Assembly: GCF_004135735.1 (NCBI RefSeq)
Contig: NZ_CP012670.1
Coordinates: 1,984,001-2,048,000, forward strand
DNA from: Sorangium cellulosum
GTDB taxonomy: Bacteria; Myxococcota_A; Polyangia; Polyangiales; Polyangiaceae
DNA length: 64,000 nucleotides
Direction: 5' to 3'
Positions 52,326 through 61,164 of the stretch are shown one piece after another. The translations under genes and the position numbers were made by a program. Each line of letters starts with the position of its first letter. Position 1 is the stretch's first letter. The notes below the pieces were generated by a model, which worked only from the letters and a program-made list of their open reading frames with translations, searched no databases and was not told the DNA's origin.

Positions 52326-53936
52326 TCAGGTGCGCTCGCCGAGGTAGAGCCGGAGGGCACGCGCGGCGCCCTTGCGATCGAACGGGACGCCGACGAGGTC
52401 CTCGCGCTTCGAGATCTGCTCGAAGAGCTTCATCAGGAACTCGTGGAACGCCTCGCACTCGCGGATGGCGGCGTCGAGCCGCTGCGGATCGAGCAGATCG
52501 CTGTCCTCGAGCGCCGTCATCGCCGCGATGAACGCGTCGACGCGCGGGTAGTCGCCCACCCGGAGCAGCGGATAGCCCATCGCCTTGAAATACGAGAGGA
52601 ACTCGCGGACGAACGCGAAGCTCGCGATGCCCGTCCATCGATCGGGCGCGGGGCCCGTCTGGCGCGCCTTGCTGGCGAACGCGCGCGCGATCTGGGCGAA
52701 CATCCACACGTCGCGCCGGAGGCGATCGCTCGTCGCGCGCCGCGCCGCCTGATCATCGAAGACGCGCCCCCCCTCGAGCTTCGCGCCGAGCGCGCGGCCG
52801 AGGAACAGGATCGCGTTCTGCAGCGCGGGGCGCAGGCCGTGCGAGGCGGCGCGGAGGCGGACGCGGTACTCGGACTCGCTCACGAGCGCGTCGGCAGGCG
52901 GGAGATCGTGCTCGAAGGCGCGGCGCATCTCGAGCCGCAGGTTCGCGGCGAGCCCGGTCAGCGCGGCCTTCGTGGCGAGGAGGCGGTGCCCCTCGGCGGC
53001 GAGCTCGTCGTGGCGCGCGACGATGTCGCTCGCGGCCACGCGCATGAGATCGCGCTCGAAGCTGTCGGCGAGCAGCGAGCCGGCGCGGCGCCGGAGGTAG
53101 TTCGAGAGCGCGCGGGCGTCGCTGCGCAGGACCGCGAGCACCAGGTAGCCGCGCCCGGCGACGTGGCGATCCGAGTGATCGACGGCGATCGCGTCGAGCA
53201 GCCGGAGGTACCGGAGCATCCTGAACAGCGCGAGGAACGTGAGCGCCACGAGGCGGTGCGCTTGCTCGCCGGGCACGCGCTGGATCAGCTCGAGGACCTG
53301 CGTCGACGCGATGCGATCGAACTCCGGGCGGAACTCGAGCGCGTGGAGCGGGTTGAAGAACGCGCTCTGGGCGATCTCTCGCATCGCCGTCGCGAGGTGG
53401 GCGTAGAAGAGCCTGAAGTTGACCCGCGGGAGCCGGAGCAGCCCGCCCGCGACCTCGATGAGGTTCGTGAACCCGTGCCTCAGCACGAAGAGGCTCGACT
53501 CCGGCGACTCCTGCGCCATCGTCGCGTGCAGGAGGCGCGTGCGCGCGGTGTCCTCCGGGAGCACCGTCTCCAGGTACCGCTGGAACACGAAGGCGCGGTC
53601 GCGATCGCCGAGCATGGTGCGCGTCAGCTGCACCACGCGCGCCATGCCGTCGCGGGCGTGCTGGAGGTGCTCGTGGAAGTCGTGGCTCACGATCGTCTGG
53701 CGTCGCCCGGCGCCGGGGTGGTTCCTCGGGTTCGCGAAGCAGGCGACGCCCTTCAGGAGGATCTCGAGCTCGAAGAGCGTCTCCTCCTTCTTGTCGGCCG
53801 CGAGGCGCGCGAACCACGCCTCGCGGGCCTGCTGCTGCTCCCGCCTCAGGCCGCGCGTGTCACGGAGCAGCTCGGCATAGGCGTTGCGGCCGGGGTGGCC
53901 CGAGCCGCGCAGGATCCCCGAAGCATCGCTCGACAC
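52326..53936 (-). CDS. Large hypothetical helical protein
   Basis: 536 residues, apparently all-helical, charged and Arg/Ala/Leu-rich, without signal peptide or membrane span. Patterns such as RHGFTNLIEVAGGLLRLPRVNF, QVLELIQRVPGEQAHRLVALTFLALFRMLRYLRLLDAI (two segments) and REFLSYFKAMGYPLLRVGDYPRV suggest a single conserved domain. I do not recognise the family; similar proteins are likely restricted to myxobacteria. It follows the AgmX-like gene by 28 bases and may be co-transcribed. Confidence 0.65.
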   Translation of the reverse strand: MSSDASGILRGSGHPGRNAYAELLRDTRGLRREQQQAREAWFARLAADKKEETLFELEILLKGVACFANPRNHPGAGRRQTIVSHDFHEHLQHARDGMARVVQLTRTMLGDRDRAFVFQRYLETVLPEDTARTRLLHATMAQESPESSLFVLRHGFTNLIEVAGGLLRLPRVNFRLFYAHLATAMREIAQSAFFNPLHALEFRPEFDRIASTQVLELIQRVPGEQAHRLVALTFLALFRMLRYLRLLDAIAVDHSDRHVAGRGYLVLAVLRSDARALSNYLRRRAGSLLADSFERDLMRVAASDIVARHDELAAEGHRLLATKAALTGLAANLRLEMRRAFEHDLPPADALVSESEYRVRLRAASHGLRPALQNAILFLGRALGAKLEGGRVFDDQAARRATSDRLRRDVWMFAQIARAFASKARQTGPAPDRWTGIASFAFVREFLSYFKAMGYPLLRVGDYPRVDAFIAAMTALEDSDLLDPQRLDAAIRECEAFHEFLMKLFEQISKREDLVGVPFDRKGAARALRLYLGERT

Positions 53937-53964
53937 AGACGTGCTCCTCGCCGGCGATGCGCGG

Positions 53965-54609
53965 CTAGTTGCGTCGCTTGAAATCGAAGGGGTAGGTCAG
54001 GACCGTCTCCTTGCCGCTCGGCGAGCGCGCCCAGGAGATCGACGCCGCGAGATCCGCCATGCAGGACTCCACCTGGGGCGCGGTCACGTCGCTCTTGTCG
54101 CGCACGATGATCGCCTCCTCGACGGCCCCGTCGGGCTTCAGCTTGAGCTGCCAGGTGATCTTGCCCTGCGCGCCCGGATGCTTGCGGGCGTAGAGATCGA
54201 AGCAGCACCGGAAGGCGTCGCGCTTCGCCTTGATCGTGTCGACGAGCGGCTGCAAGCGATCGCTCGAGCCCGCGTCGGCGGACGTCATGGCGTTGTTCAT
54301 CACGACCCCGCCGTCCGGCGGCTCGTTCGTGATCTCGGTGGCAAGCTCCTTGCAATCCTCGACCGTCTCGGCCTTCCGACGGGGCGCCGGCCTGTCCGGC
54401 AGCACCGGCGCGGCGGCGGCCCCGCCGGAGGCGACCGGGGGCTCGGCGCCGGGATCCGTGGCCGGCGGCGGGGCGGGAGAGCCGAGCGGCGCGCTGTCGG
54501 GCGGCGAAGGCGGCGCGGTGCCGCTAGAGCAGGCCGCGAACAGGGCCGCGGCGAGGAGGACTCCGGTGAACACGGCGCTGGCGGCGGCGCAGGGACGCAT
54601 GGCGCGCAT
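53965..54609 (-). CDS. Lipoprotein with AgmX/PglI-type C-terminal domain
   Basis: 214 residues. Lipobox LFAAC (Cys about 27), Pro/Ala-rich linker to about 85, then a conserved domain: CKELATEITNE, RDAFRCCFDLYARKHPGAQGKITWQLKLKPDGAVEEAIIV and VESCMADLAASISWARSP, typical of the AgmX/PglI C-terminal domain found in gliding-motility and other envelope proteins of myxobacteria. Four cysteines likely form disulfides in the periplasm. An alternative ATG lies nine bases downstream. Confidence 0.82.
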   Translation of the reverse strand: MRAMRPCAAASAVFTGVLLAAALFAACSSGTAPPSPPDSAPLGSPAPPPATDPGAEPPVASGGAAAAPVLPDRPAPRRKAETVEDCKELATEITNEPPDGGVVMNNAMTSADAGSSDRLQPLVDTIKAKRDAFRCCFDLYARKHPGAQGKITWQLKLKPDGAVEEAIIVRDKSDVTAPQVESCMADLAASISWARSPSGKETVLTYPFDFKRRN

Positions 54610-54833
54610 ACTAAACGGTCCGGCCGAGCGGAAGCGAGGCGCCTCGTGTTTTTCTCCCCGCCACGCCGACTCCTCTGCATTGAGGGCGGGGGGGCGCCGT
54701 CGCGTACTGCGACGCGCAGGGGCGCGTCGCCGCGGTCCCGTGAGCGCTCGCCCCACGCCCCGGCTCCCGGGAGGGAGCCGCGCCGCCCCCCGGGAGGGGG
54801 CCGCGCCGCGAGCCGCCCCTGCGATGGCGGGCG

Positions 54834-55499
54834 TCAGCCGGTCTTGAGGAAGGGGTCCCACTCGTCGAACGGATGCGGCAAGCCGAGCAGGATCTGCATG
54901 GTCGACGACCACCGCGGCGGGAGCGGCTGGCGGATGAGCCGCATGCTGGCCTCGTCGGGCGTGCGCCAGCCCTTGCGGAGGTTGCACGTGCGGCACGCGG
55001 TCACGAGGTTCTCCCAGGAGTCCTCGCCGCCGCGCGAGCGCGGGAGCACGTGGTCGATGTTGAGATCCCGGAGGGGCGGGCGGCGCGCACAGTACTGGCA
55101 CTGGTGCGCGTCGCGGAGCATCACGTTCTTCCGCGTGAGCCGGATCGTCGGGCGCCGCATGCGATCGTAGCGGCGGAGATGGAGGACGCGCGGCACGCGG
55201 AGCGAGCCGCCGACCACGGGGAGACCGTCGTCCTTCTCCCGGACCGGCAAGCACCGCCAGGCCGAGAAATCGTGGAGGTCGCCGGCCTCGTCGATGGCGA
55301 GGGCCGCGCCGCCGAAGAGCAGCAGGAAGGCGCGCCGCGCCGTCGTGATCTGCACTGGCTGGAAGAAGCGGTTCACCACGAGGACCGGAAGATCGAGCGG
55401 CTCGGTCTTCCGCTCGCGGCGGAACCCCTGAAACCCGTCGCCGAGATCGGGCTCTTCATGAGGAGAGCCCCCCGGGACTTTCGCTTCCCCGTTCGGCAC
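54834..55499 (-). CDS. HNH endonuclease-domain protein
   Basis: 221 residues from a GTG complementary to 55497-55499. After LDLPVLVVNRFFQPVQITTARRAFLLLFGGAALAID (an N-terminal module common in this HNH subfamily) comes CQYCARRPPLRDLNIDHVLPRSRGGEDSWENLVTACRTCN: zinc CxxC pairs and HNH residues D/H...N...H-like. No adjacent restriction or recombination genes, so the role is unclear; this broad family is often annotated only as HNH endonuclease. TACACT lies 6 nt before the GTG, suggesting leaderless translation. Confidence 0.85.
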   Translation of the reverse strand: MPNGEAKVPGGSPHEEPDLGDGFQGFRRERKTEPLDLPVLVVNRFFQPVQITTARRAFLLLFGGAALAIDEAGDLHDFSAWRCLPVREKDDGLPVVGGSLRVPRVLHLRRYDRMRRPTIRLTRKNVMLRDAHQCQYCARRPPLRDLNIDHVLPRSRGGEDSWENLVTACRTCNLRKGWRTPDEASMRLIRQPLPPRWSSTMQILLGLPHPFDEWDPFLKTG

Positions 55500-55505
55500 G
55501 TGGGG

Positions 55506-55511
55506 AGTGTA
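55506..55511 (-). promoter_or_regulatory. TANNNT box for a likely leaderless HNH transcript
   Basis: TACACT (complement of 55506-55511) ends 6 nt before the GTG start, with no ribosome-binding site. Confidence 0.4.
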
Positions 55512-55698
55512 GCAACGAAATCCCCGGTGAACATCCGGGCCGCGGCCCCGGTGCCCGGATGGCGCGGGCCGGGGGACGGCCGCCCCCGGCGCCGCGCGGC
55601 GGATCGCTTTCAGTCGGGCGCCGGTTTCGCTAAGACGCGTCCATGCTGAAGGACAGGCGTCTCCCGAGTCGAGCCGCCGCGGGGGGGAAGCAGCACGG

Positions 55699-56598
55699 AT
55701 GACTGAGCAGCGCGAAGGAGCGGAGCCGGAGCGGACGACCGGCGCGGAACCACCCTCCGGCTCGCCGTGGGACGAGCCGATCGCGCGCGCGCCGCTCGTG
55801 TTCCTCGACCTCGAGATGACCGGCCTCCGCCCGGAGAGCGACCGCGTGATCGAGGTCTGCGCCGAGCGGATGCGGGGGGACGCGCTCGAGGACGCGGTCA
55901 CCTCGCTCGTCCGGCCCGAGCCCGGCGTGTTCGGCAACGCGCACGTGCACGGCATCGATCCACAGGAGCTCGCGGGCGCGCCCACGTTCCCCGAGCTCTG
56001 CGAGCGCATCGAGCAGGTGATGGAGGGCGCCGTGCTTGTCGCCCACGCGGCCGCGTGGGACGTGGCGTTCCTCGAGGCGGAGCTCGCGAGGGCGGGCAGG
56101 GCGAAGCGCGTCCCGCACTACCTCGACACGCTCGTCCTCTCGCGCCGGGCCTTCGCCCTGCCGAGCCACAGCCTCGCCTCCCTCTGCCGGGAGCTCGGCG
56201 TGCACCGCGAGCGGGCCCACCGCGCCGAGGACGACGTCCACGCCCTGCGCGCCGTCTTCCGCAAGATCGTGGAGGTCCTCGCCCCGCGCACGCCGCGCGA
56301 CCTGTGGCACGTCCGGATCGGCGAGCGCCACGCGCGGCCGGCGCTGGTGGCGGCGGCGGTGCGCGCCGCCGAGCATGCCGCGACCGTGCGCATGCGGTAC
56401 CGGCCGGCGCGCCGGGGGCCGGAGGAGCTCGTGGTGTGCGTGACGGGGGTGCGAACGGACCTCGACCCACCCCGGGTTCTCGGCTATCTGCTGCCGTCGC
56501 GCAGCCGCCGCGAGCTCCGGGCCGATCGCATCCTGGCGATCGAGCCGATCTCGCCGGGAGAGCCCGGGCCGGACGGCACGGCGGCGCGGAGGGCCTGA
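55699..56598 (+). CDS. DnaQ-like (DEDDh) exonuclease fused to a WYL-like domain
   Basis: 299 residues. The exonuclease core has D37 and E39 in FLDLEMTGL, D121 in AHAAAWDVAFLEAEL and H174/D179 in HRAEDDVHALRAVF, the DEDDh set of DNA polymerase III epsilon-like 3'-5' exonucleases. After about residue 225 the pattern AATVRMRYRPARRG ... VLGYLLPSRSRRELRADRILAIEPI resembles a WYL domain, a ligand-sensing module of bacterial regulators and CRISPR/defence proteins. Such a fusion is uncommon to my knowledge. Followed after 7 bases by the aspartic-protease-like lipoprotein gene. Confidence 0.82.
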   Translation: MTEQREGAEPERTTGAEPPSGSPWDEPIARAPLVFLDLEMTGLRPESDRVIEVCAERMRGDALEDAVTSLVRPEPGVFGNAHVHGIDPQELAGAPTFPELCERIEQVMEGAVLVAHAAAWDVAFLEAELARAGRAKRVPHYLDTLVLSRRAFALPSHSLASLCRELGVHRERAHRAEDDVHALRAVFRKIVEVLAPRTPRDLWHVRIGERHARPALVAAAVRAAEHAATVRMRYRPARRGPEELVVCVTGVRTDLDPPRVLGYLLPSRSRRELRADRILAIEPISPGEPGPDGTAARRA

Positions 56599-56605
56599 GA
56601 TCCAC

Positions 56606-58042
56606 GTGCGAATCCATTCGAATCGAACCGCGCCGACGAGCCGCTCGCTCACCGTCCGCCTCGGCGGCCTGCTGGCCGCGACCCTCCTCACCGCCTCGTG
56701 CTCGACGCTGCCCGGCGCCGAGTCCGCCCGCCCGCCGACGGCGGAGAAGTGGCTCGCCCGCGCCCGGCACGAGTTCCAGTCCGCCGACGTGGACAACGCG
56801 CGGGACGCGGTCGCGAAGGCGCTGGCGATCGTCCCGTCCGACACCGAGGCCCGCCTGCTCGCGGGGCGCATCGCGCTCGCGAGGCTCGACTACGCCGAGG
56901 CCCTGCGCCTCCTCAAGGGCGTCTCCGGCTCCGAGGCCGCCGGGCTCCGCGGCCGCGCGCTCTGGTACAAGGGCGACCTCGACGCCGCCGCCGACGAGCT
57001 CGAGGCGATGCTCGACGATCCGGACGTGGTCGACGACTGGGCGAAGTCGATCGCCAAGCTGGCGCGGCGCGGCGCGGGGCGCGCGCCGTTCACCCTCTCG
57101 GGCGCGCTGCTCGCGGCGATCGAGATGCCCCACGTCAACCCGGCCGCGCCGTTCTTCGTCGTGCCGGTCGAGATCGACGGCGAGTCGGCGCTCGCGATGG
57201 TGTCGACCGGCACGGGCGAGGTGGTCCTCGACAGCAGCACGCGCAAGGAGCCGAGCTGGATCTCCCTCCGCTTCGACAGGAAGCTCGAGATCAACGACGT
57301 GCCGGCGCTCACCCAGGATCTCTCGGGCATCTCGAAGCAGATGGGCGCGCCGATCAAGGCGCTGCTCGGGGTGAACCTGCTCCGGCACCTCAACGCGACG
57401 ATCGACTACGGCGGCCGGCAGTTCGTGGTGCGCAGCTTCTCGCCGCCGGCGCCGCCCGACGCGACGCGCGTCGACGTCGCCTTCATCAAGGGCGGCGGCA
57501 TGGTGCTGCGGAGCAGCCTCGGGCCTGACAAGTCGGTGCAGGGCCCGCTGCTCGTCGACACGTCGATGACGTTCCCGATCGCGCTCGACAAGGAGGGCTG
57601 GAAGAAGGCCGGCTTCGAGGTCGACGCGCTGAAGCCGGTCCCGGAGGACCCCGAGCAGCGGCTGAAGCAGGGCGTCGTGCCGATGCTCCGGCTCGGCGCG
57701 CTGGAGATCCCCAAGGTCCCGGGCGTGTACGGCGCGCCGCTCAACGCGGTCGAGAAGCAGCTCCAGCTCGATCTGGACGGCGTCATCGGCGCCGGACTGC
57801 TCGCCTACTTCCGCATCACCTTCGGCGACGGCGGTCGGCTCATGTGGCTCGAGGACGACACCGCCGTCAACAAGCTGCTCCGCGGCAGCGAGCCGGCGCC
57901 CGCCGACGAAGGGCAGGCGCCCGCCGCGCCGCCGGACCATCCCGGACCCGCGGGCGAGGCCGGCTCCCCCGCGCCCAAGGCGCAGCCGCCCGCGGCGCCA
58001 CCGCCGCCCGCGGCCGCTCCCAGACGCACGCCGGACCGGTGA
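56606..58042 (+). CDS. Lipoprotein with TPR-like region and degenerate retropepsin-like domains
   Basis: 478 residues, GTG start. Lipobox LLTASC (Cys about 32). A TPR-like region (about 45-150) precedes two halves resembling aspartyl-protease-like (gag-asp) folds: VPVEIDGESALAMVSTGTGEVVLD, where the usual catalytic DTG is S200-T201-G202, and GPLLVDTSMTFPIAL with D318-T319-S320; LLGVNLLRHLNATIDYGG is the typical following segment. The C-terminus is Pro/Ala-rich. Perhaps a periplasmic binding or weakly proteolytic protein. Its stop overlaps a possible GTG start of coaD. Confidence 0.7.
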   Translation: MRIHSNRTAPTSRSLTVRLGGLLAATLLTASCSTLPGAESARPPTAEKWLARARHEFQSADVDNARDAVAKALAIVPSDTEARLLAGRIALARLDYAEALRLLKGVSGSEAAGLRGRALWYKGDLDAAADELEAMLDDPDVVDDWAKSIAKLARRGAGRAPFTLSGALLAAIEMPHVNPAAPFFVVPVEIDGESALAMVSTGTGEVVLDSSTRKEPSWISLRFDRKLEINDVPALTQDLSGISKQMGAPIKALLGVNLLRHLNATIDYGGRQFVVRSFSPPAPPDATRVDVAFIKGGGMVLRSSLGPDKSVQGPLLVDTSMTFPIALDKEGWKKAGFEVDALKPVPEDPEQRLKQGVVPMLRLGALEIPKVPGVYGAPLNAVEKQLQLDLDGVIGAGLLAYFRITFGDGGRLMWLEDDTAVNKLLRGSEPAPADEGQAPAAPPDHPGPAGEAGSPAPKAQPPAAPPPPAAAPRRTPDR

Positions 58043-58047
58043 GCGCC

Positions 58048-58548
58048 ATGTCCAAGGAACTTCTGGCGGTCTACGCGGGGAGCTTCGACCCCATCACCTT
58101 CGGCCACCTCGACCTGATCCAGCGGGCGTCGACGCTGTTCGATCAGGTGATCATCGCCGTCGGCCGGCATCCCACGAAGAGCCCGCTCTTCACCTACTCG
58201 GAGCGGCTGGAGCTCTTGCGAAAGACCACGAGCGAGGTGCCGAACGCGCGGATCGACTCGTTCGAGGGGTTGCTCATCCAGTACTGCCAGCGGGTCGGCG
58301 CGCGCGTGATCGTGCGCGGGCTGCGCGCGGCGACGGACTTCGAGTACGAGCTGCAGATCGCCCACGCAAACTCGGACATGAACCCCGGCATCGACACCGT
58401 GTTCCTGCCGACCCGCACCCACTACGGCTTCGTCTCCGCGTCGCTCGTGCGCGAGATCGCGAGCCACGGCGGCGACGTCAGCCATTACGCGCCCGCCGCG
58501 GTCTGCGACGCCCTCCGGGCGAAGTTCGGCGCCGCTGCGAAGCCCTGA
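58048..58548 (+). CDS. coaD: Phosphopantetheine adenylyltransferase (CoaD)
   Basis: Fourth enzyme of coenzyme A synthesis, joining ATP and 4'-phosphopantetheine to dephospho-CoA. 166 residues; AVYAGSFDPITFGHLDLI carries the nucleotidyltransferase (T/S)FDPITxGH motif and RGLRAATDFEYELQIAHAN plus the C-terminal SSxLVREIA-type motif (SASLVREIASHGGD) are diagnostic. Start taken at the ATG 58048, matching the family N-terminus; a GTG at 58039 is possible. Its stop codon lies in an 18-bp palindrome shared with the convergent protease gene. Confidence 0.96.
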   Translation: MSKELLAVYAGSFDPITFGHLDLIQRASTLFDQVIIAVGRHPTKSPLFTYSERLELLRKTTSEVPNARIDSFEGLLIQYCQRVGARVIVRGLRAATDFEYELQIAHANSDMNPGIDTVFLPTRTHYGFVSASLVREIASHGGDVSHYAPAAVCDALRAKFGAAAKP

Positions 58549-58562
58549 GCGCGCGCGCTCAG
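58545..58562. terminator. 18-bp perfect palindrome holding two convergent stop codons
   Basis: CTGAGCGCGCGCGCTCAG. The coaD TGA (58546-58548) and the TGA of the convergent protease gene (58559-58561, complement) both lie inside it. Possibly a bidirectional transcription terminator, though no T run follows on either side. Confidence 0.5.
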
Positions 58563-59593
58563 TAGGTCCCGAACGGGGTCGGCATCAGCAGCAGCACGAA
58601 GAGGATCAACGTCACCACCGCGATCGCCCTGCGCGCCGGCGACAGCGCGCCGGGCTCCGTGGGAGGGTGCTCCCGTCCGCCCACGCGCAGCATCACGTAG
58701 ACGACGCCGAACCACATCAGCCACGGCATCCCGTTCGCGATCGCCGCGCCGAGCGCGTCGGGGAGCCCCTCCGCGCGGAAGCGCGGCGTGAAATAGGCGA
58801 CGTTGCCGAGGAACAGCGCCAGCATCAAGAGGTGCGCGGCGCGGCCGTAGCGGTCCTGCTTCTCGCCGAACAGCGCGTAGGCGACGTGCCCTCCGTCGAG
58901 CTGGCCGACCGGGAACAGGTTGAACGCCGTGATGAGCAGCCCGGCCCACCCCGCCATCGCGGTGGGGCCGAGGAAGACGTCGTGGCTCTCCGGGATCGGG
59001 CCGACGGCGAGCCACCTCAGCAGGAGGTAGAGCAGGCTCCTGCCCTCCTGCAGCGCGGGCCCCGAGGTCGCGTGCACCTCCGAGCGCGCGAGGCCCACGA
59101 GGAGGACCGGGATCGCCACGACGAGGCCGGCCAGCGGCCCGGAGGCGCCGATGTCGAGCAGCGCGTTGCGCGACTTGATCGTGCCCTTCATCGAGATCAC
59201 CGCGCCCATGGTGCCCAGCGGGCTCACGACCGGGAGCGGGATGAAGTAGGGGAGGGACGCCTCGACCCCGTGCGCGCGCGCCGCGAAATAGTGCCCGAAC
59301 TCGTGCGCCAGCAGGATCGACAGGAACGGCACCGCGAACGGCCACGCCTGCGGGAGCGCCTTCACCAGGGAGAGCAGGCTGTCGTCCTCCGGCGTGATCG
59401 GCGCCCAGAGGGTGCCCGCGACGAACACCGAGACGACCGTCAAGGCGAACAGGGCGAGGTTCTTCTTCCAGCGGAGCGGCGTCGGCCGCGGGGGGGCCGC
59501 CGCGCTCGGCCCTGCGGAGATCGTGGCCGCGGGAGCGCCCTCGGCCTCGATGTCGAGCGCGCTCGAGGTGGTGAATCGACGATCGTCGGTCAT
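58559..59593 (-). CDS. M50/site-2-protease-family membrane metalloprotease
   Basis: 344 residues with seven or so membrane segments. Zinc site: LLAHEFGHYFAARAHG (HExxH) and NLFPVGQLDGGHVAYALFG (the N-x-x-P-x-x-x-LDGG motif) are diagnostic of site-2 proteases; the layout resembles the EGY1/YdiL-like group rather than RseP, as no PDZ domain is present. The N-terminus (about 45 residues) is cytosolic and Ala/Pro-rich. Likely cleaves membrane-bound regulators; the substrate is unknown. Start at ATG 59593. Confidence 0.9.
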   Translation of the reverse strand: MTDDRRFTTSSALDIEAEGAPAATISAGPSAAAPPRPTPLRWKKNLALFALTVVSVFVAGTLWAPITPEDDSLLSLVKALPQAWPFAVPFLSILLAHEFGHYFAARAHGVEASLPYFIPLPVVSPLGTMGAVISMKGTIKSRNALLDIGASGPLAGLVVAIPVLLVGLARSEVHATSGPALQEGRSLLYLLLRWLAVGPIPESHDVFLGPTAMAGWAGLLITAFNLFPVGQLDGGHVAYALFGEKQDRYGRAAHLLMLALFLGNVAYFTPRFRAEGLPDALGAAIANGMPWLMWFGVVYVMLRVGGREHPPTEPGALSPARRAIAVVTLILFVLLLMPTPFGTY

Positions 59594-59880
59594 GCGGCGC
59601 TTAGCGTGGCCGCCTCCACGCCGACGCTCAAGCGGCCCGAGCGCTCCTCGGTCGAGCGCGCGGCGCGTGGGTTGTGTGGTGAGCGTCGTCACCTTCGTTC
59701 CTGTTGCTCCATGAATCGGCCTGCGCCGGCGTGGCGCCGCGCTGGCCGGCGCTCGTCCTCGGAGCGTGCCCGCCCGCCGCGGCCGTCCGGCGGCGCGATC
59801 CCGCTGCACGGCGCCGGCCGGCCGGCGCGCTGTCCTGCGCCTCCGTTGCGCGCCTTTGCCCTGGCCCGGCGCGACTGCGC

Positions 59881-59886
59881 TACGCT
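59881..59886 (+). promoter_or_regulatory. TANNNT box for a likely leaderless kinase transcript
   Basis: TACGCT ends 6 nt before the ATG at 59893; no ribosome-binding site. TTGCCC at 59856-59861 is a possible -35 (19-base spacer). Confidence 0.4.
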
Positions 59887-59892
59887 CGTCTC

Positions 59893-60852
59893 ATGCCTCC
59901 TGCTCGCGTCGCCGCCGAAGCGCTCGTGGGCAAGCTCCTCTGCAACAAGTACCGCGTCGTGCAGCTCCTGGGCAGCGGCGGCGTCGGTCACGTCTACCTC
60001 GCGGAGCGCCTCGAGAGGCCCCACGAGGCCGCGGCAGCGCGCGTCGCTGTCAAGGTCCTCCGCGCGGAGCTCCGCGACGATCCGTTGCTCGTCGCGCGGT
60101 TCGAGCGGGAGGCCGCCGCCGCGTCGCGCGTCCGTCACCCGAACGTCCTCCGCGTCGAGGCGCTCGAGCGCGCCGGCGACGCGCCGTGCTTCGCGATGGA
60201 GCTGCTGGTCGGCCTCGATCTCGCCGACACGCTGACCTTCGCCCGCTCGCTCGCCCCGTCGCGCGCGGTCCGGATCGCCGCCGACGCCGCCGCGGGCCTC
60301 GAGGCGGCGCACCGCGCCGGCGTGCTCCACCGCGACGTGAAGCCAGAGAACCTGTTCCTCGTGCACGCCGCCGACGGGCGCGAGATCGTCAAGCTGCTCG
60401 ACTTCGGGTTCTCTTTCACCCAGGGCCAGGGCGAGGGCGCGCTGTTCCCCCGCGTCGTCGGGACCCCGGAGTACATGGCGCCCGAGCAGGCGCAGGGCGC
60501 CCCGGCGGGCCCCGCCGCCGACGTCTACTCCCTGGGCATCGTGCTCTACGAGATGCTCGTGGGCCGTGTCCCTTTCCAGGGCCCGTACCCGGCCATCGCG
60601 GAGAAGCACGGGCGCGAGCCGCCGCCGCCGATGCACCGGCTGCACCCAGGGCTCCTGGTGTCCCGCGAGCTCGACGCCGTGGTGCGCAAGGCGCTCGTGA
60701 AGGACCCCCGCGGCCGGTTCGCCTCGATGGCGGAGCTGCGTCAGGCGCTGCTCGCGACGCCGGAGGCGAGCGCCGGGGCGGCGCCCTCCGGCCCGTCGGA
60801 CGCCGCGGCGAGGGCGCCCCCCGGCGCGGAGCACTGGGGAACCAAGCCGTGA
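59893..60852 (+). CDS. Soluble Hanks-type Ser/Thr protein kinase
   Basis: 319 residues with all main kinase motifs: Gly loop LGSGGVGHVYLA, VAVK (catalytic Lys), HRDVKPENL (catalytic Asp), LLDFGFS (DFG), and GTPEYMAPEQA with the APE motif. Unlike many myxobacterial kinases it has no membrane segment or extra sensor domain; a short Ala/Pro-rich tail ends the protein. Substrates are unknown. A longer in-frame start would add low-complexity residues with no motif. Confidence 0.92.
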   Translation: MPPARVAAEALVGKLLCNKYRVVQLLGSGGVGHVYLAERLERPHEAAAARVAVKVLRAELRDDPLLVARFEREAAAASRVRHPNVLRVEALERAGDAPCFAMELLVGLDLADTLTFARSLAPSRAVRIAADAAAGLEAAHRAGVLHRDVKPENLFLVHAADGREIVKLLDFGFSFTQGQGEGALFPRVVGTPEYMAPEQAQGAPAGPAADVYSLGIVLYEMLVGRVPFQGPYPAIAEKHGREPPPPMHRLHPGLLVSRELDAVVRKALVKDPRGRFASMAELRQALLATPEASAGAAPSGPSDAAARAPPGAEHWGTKP

Positions 60853-61164
60853 CGCTCGCCCGCTCCGCCCGCTCCGGCGACTTCCGTGTCCCCCCCTTTC
60901 CGTGCCCCCCCTGCGGCTCGGCTTTGCTCCCACGGCGAAGCCCTGCTAGACGGCCGTTAGCCTCTCTTGTTCCGGGCGACAGCCGGATCAGCCCGTCAGG
61001 CCGAACCAGGTCGCGGCGAGCGCTCCGGCGCGGTTCGGAGGTCCGCGGGCGCGGGCCTCGTTTGCGCGGGTCGGCTCTCCAGCGGGTGCTGGGGTCCAGC
61101 CTCGTGCGCCAGTCGCCCTCCACTCCCTCCAGGCTCTGCCTGGCCGCTTTCTCGGTTGCTGATT
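60853..61164. other. Gap between the kinase and PcnB genes
   Basis: 312 bp. The only structure seen is a near-perfect palindrome GCTAGACGGCCGTTAGC at 60945-60961, followed by a pyrimidine-rich stretch; it may be a terminator for the kinase gene. Upstream of pcnB no convincing promoter or ribosome site was found. Confidence 0.5.
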
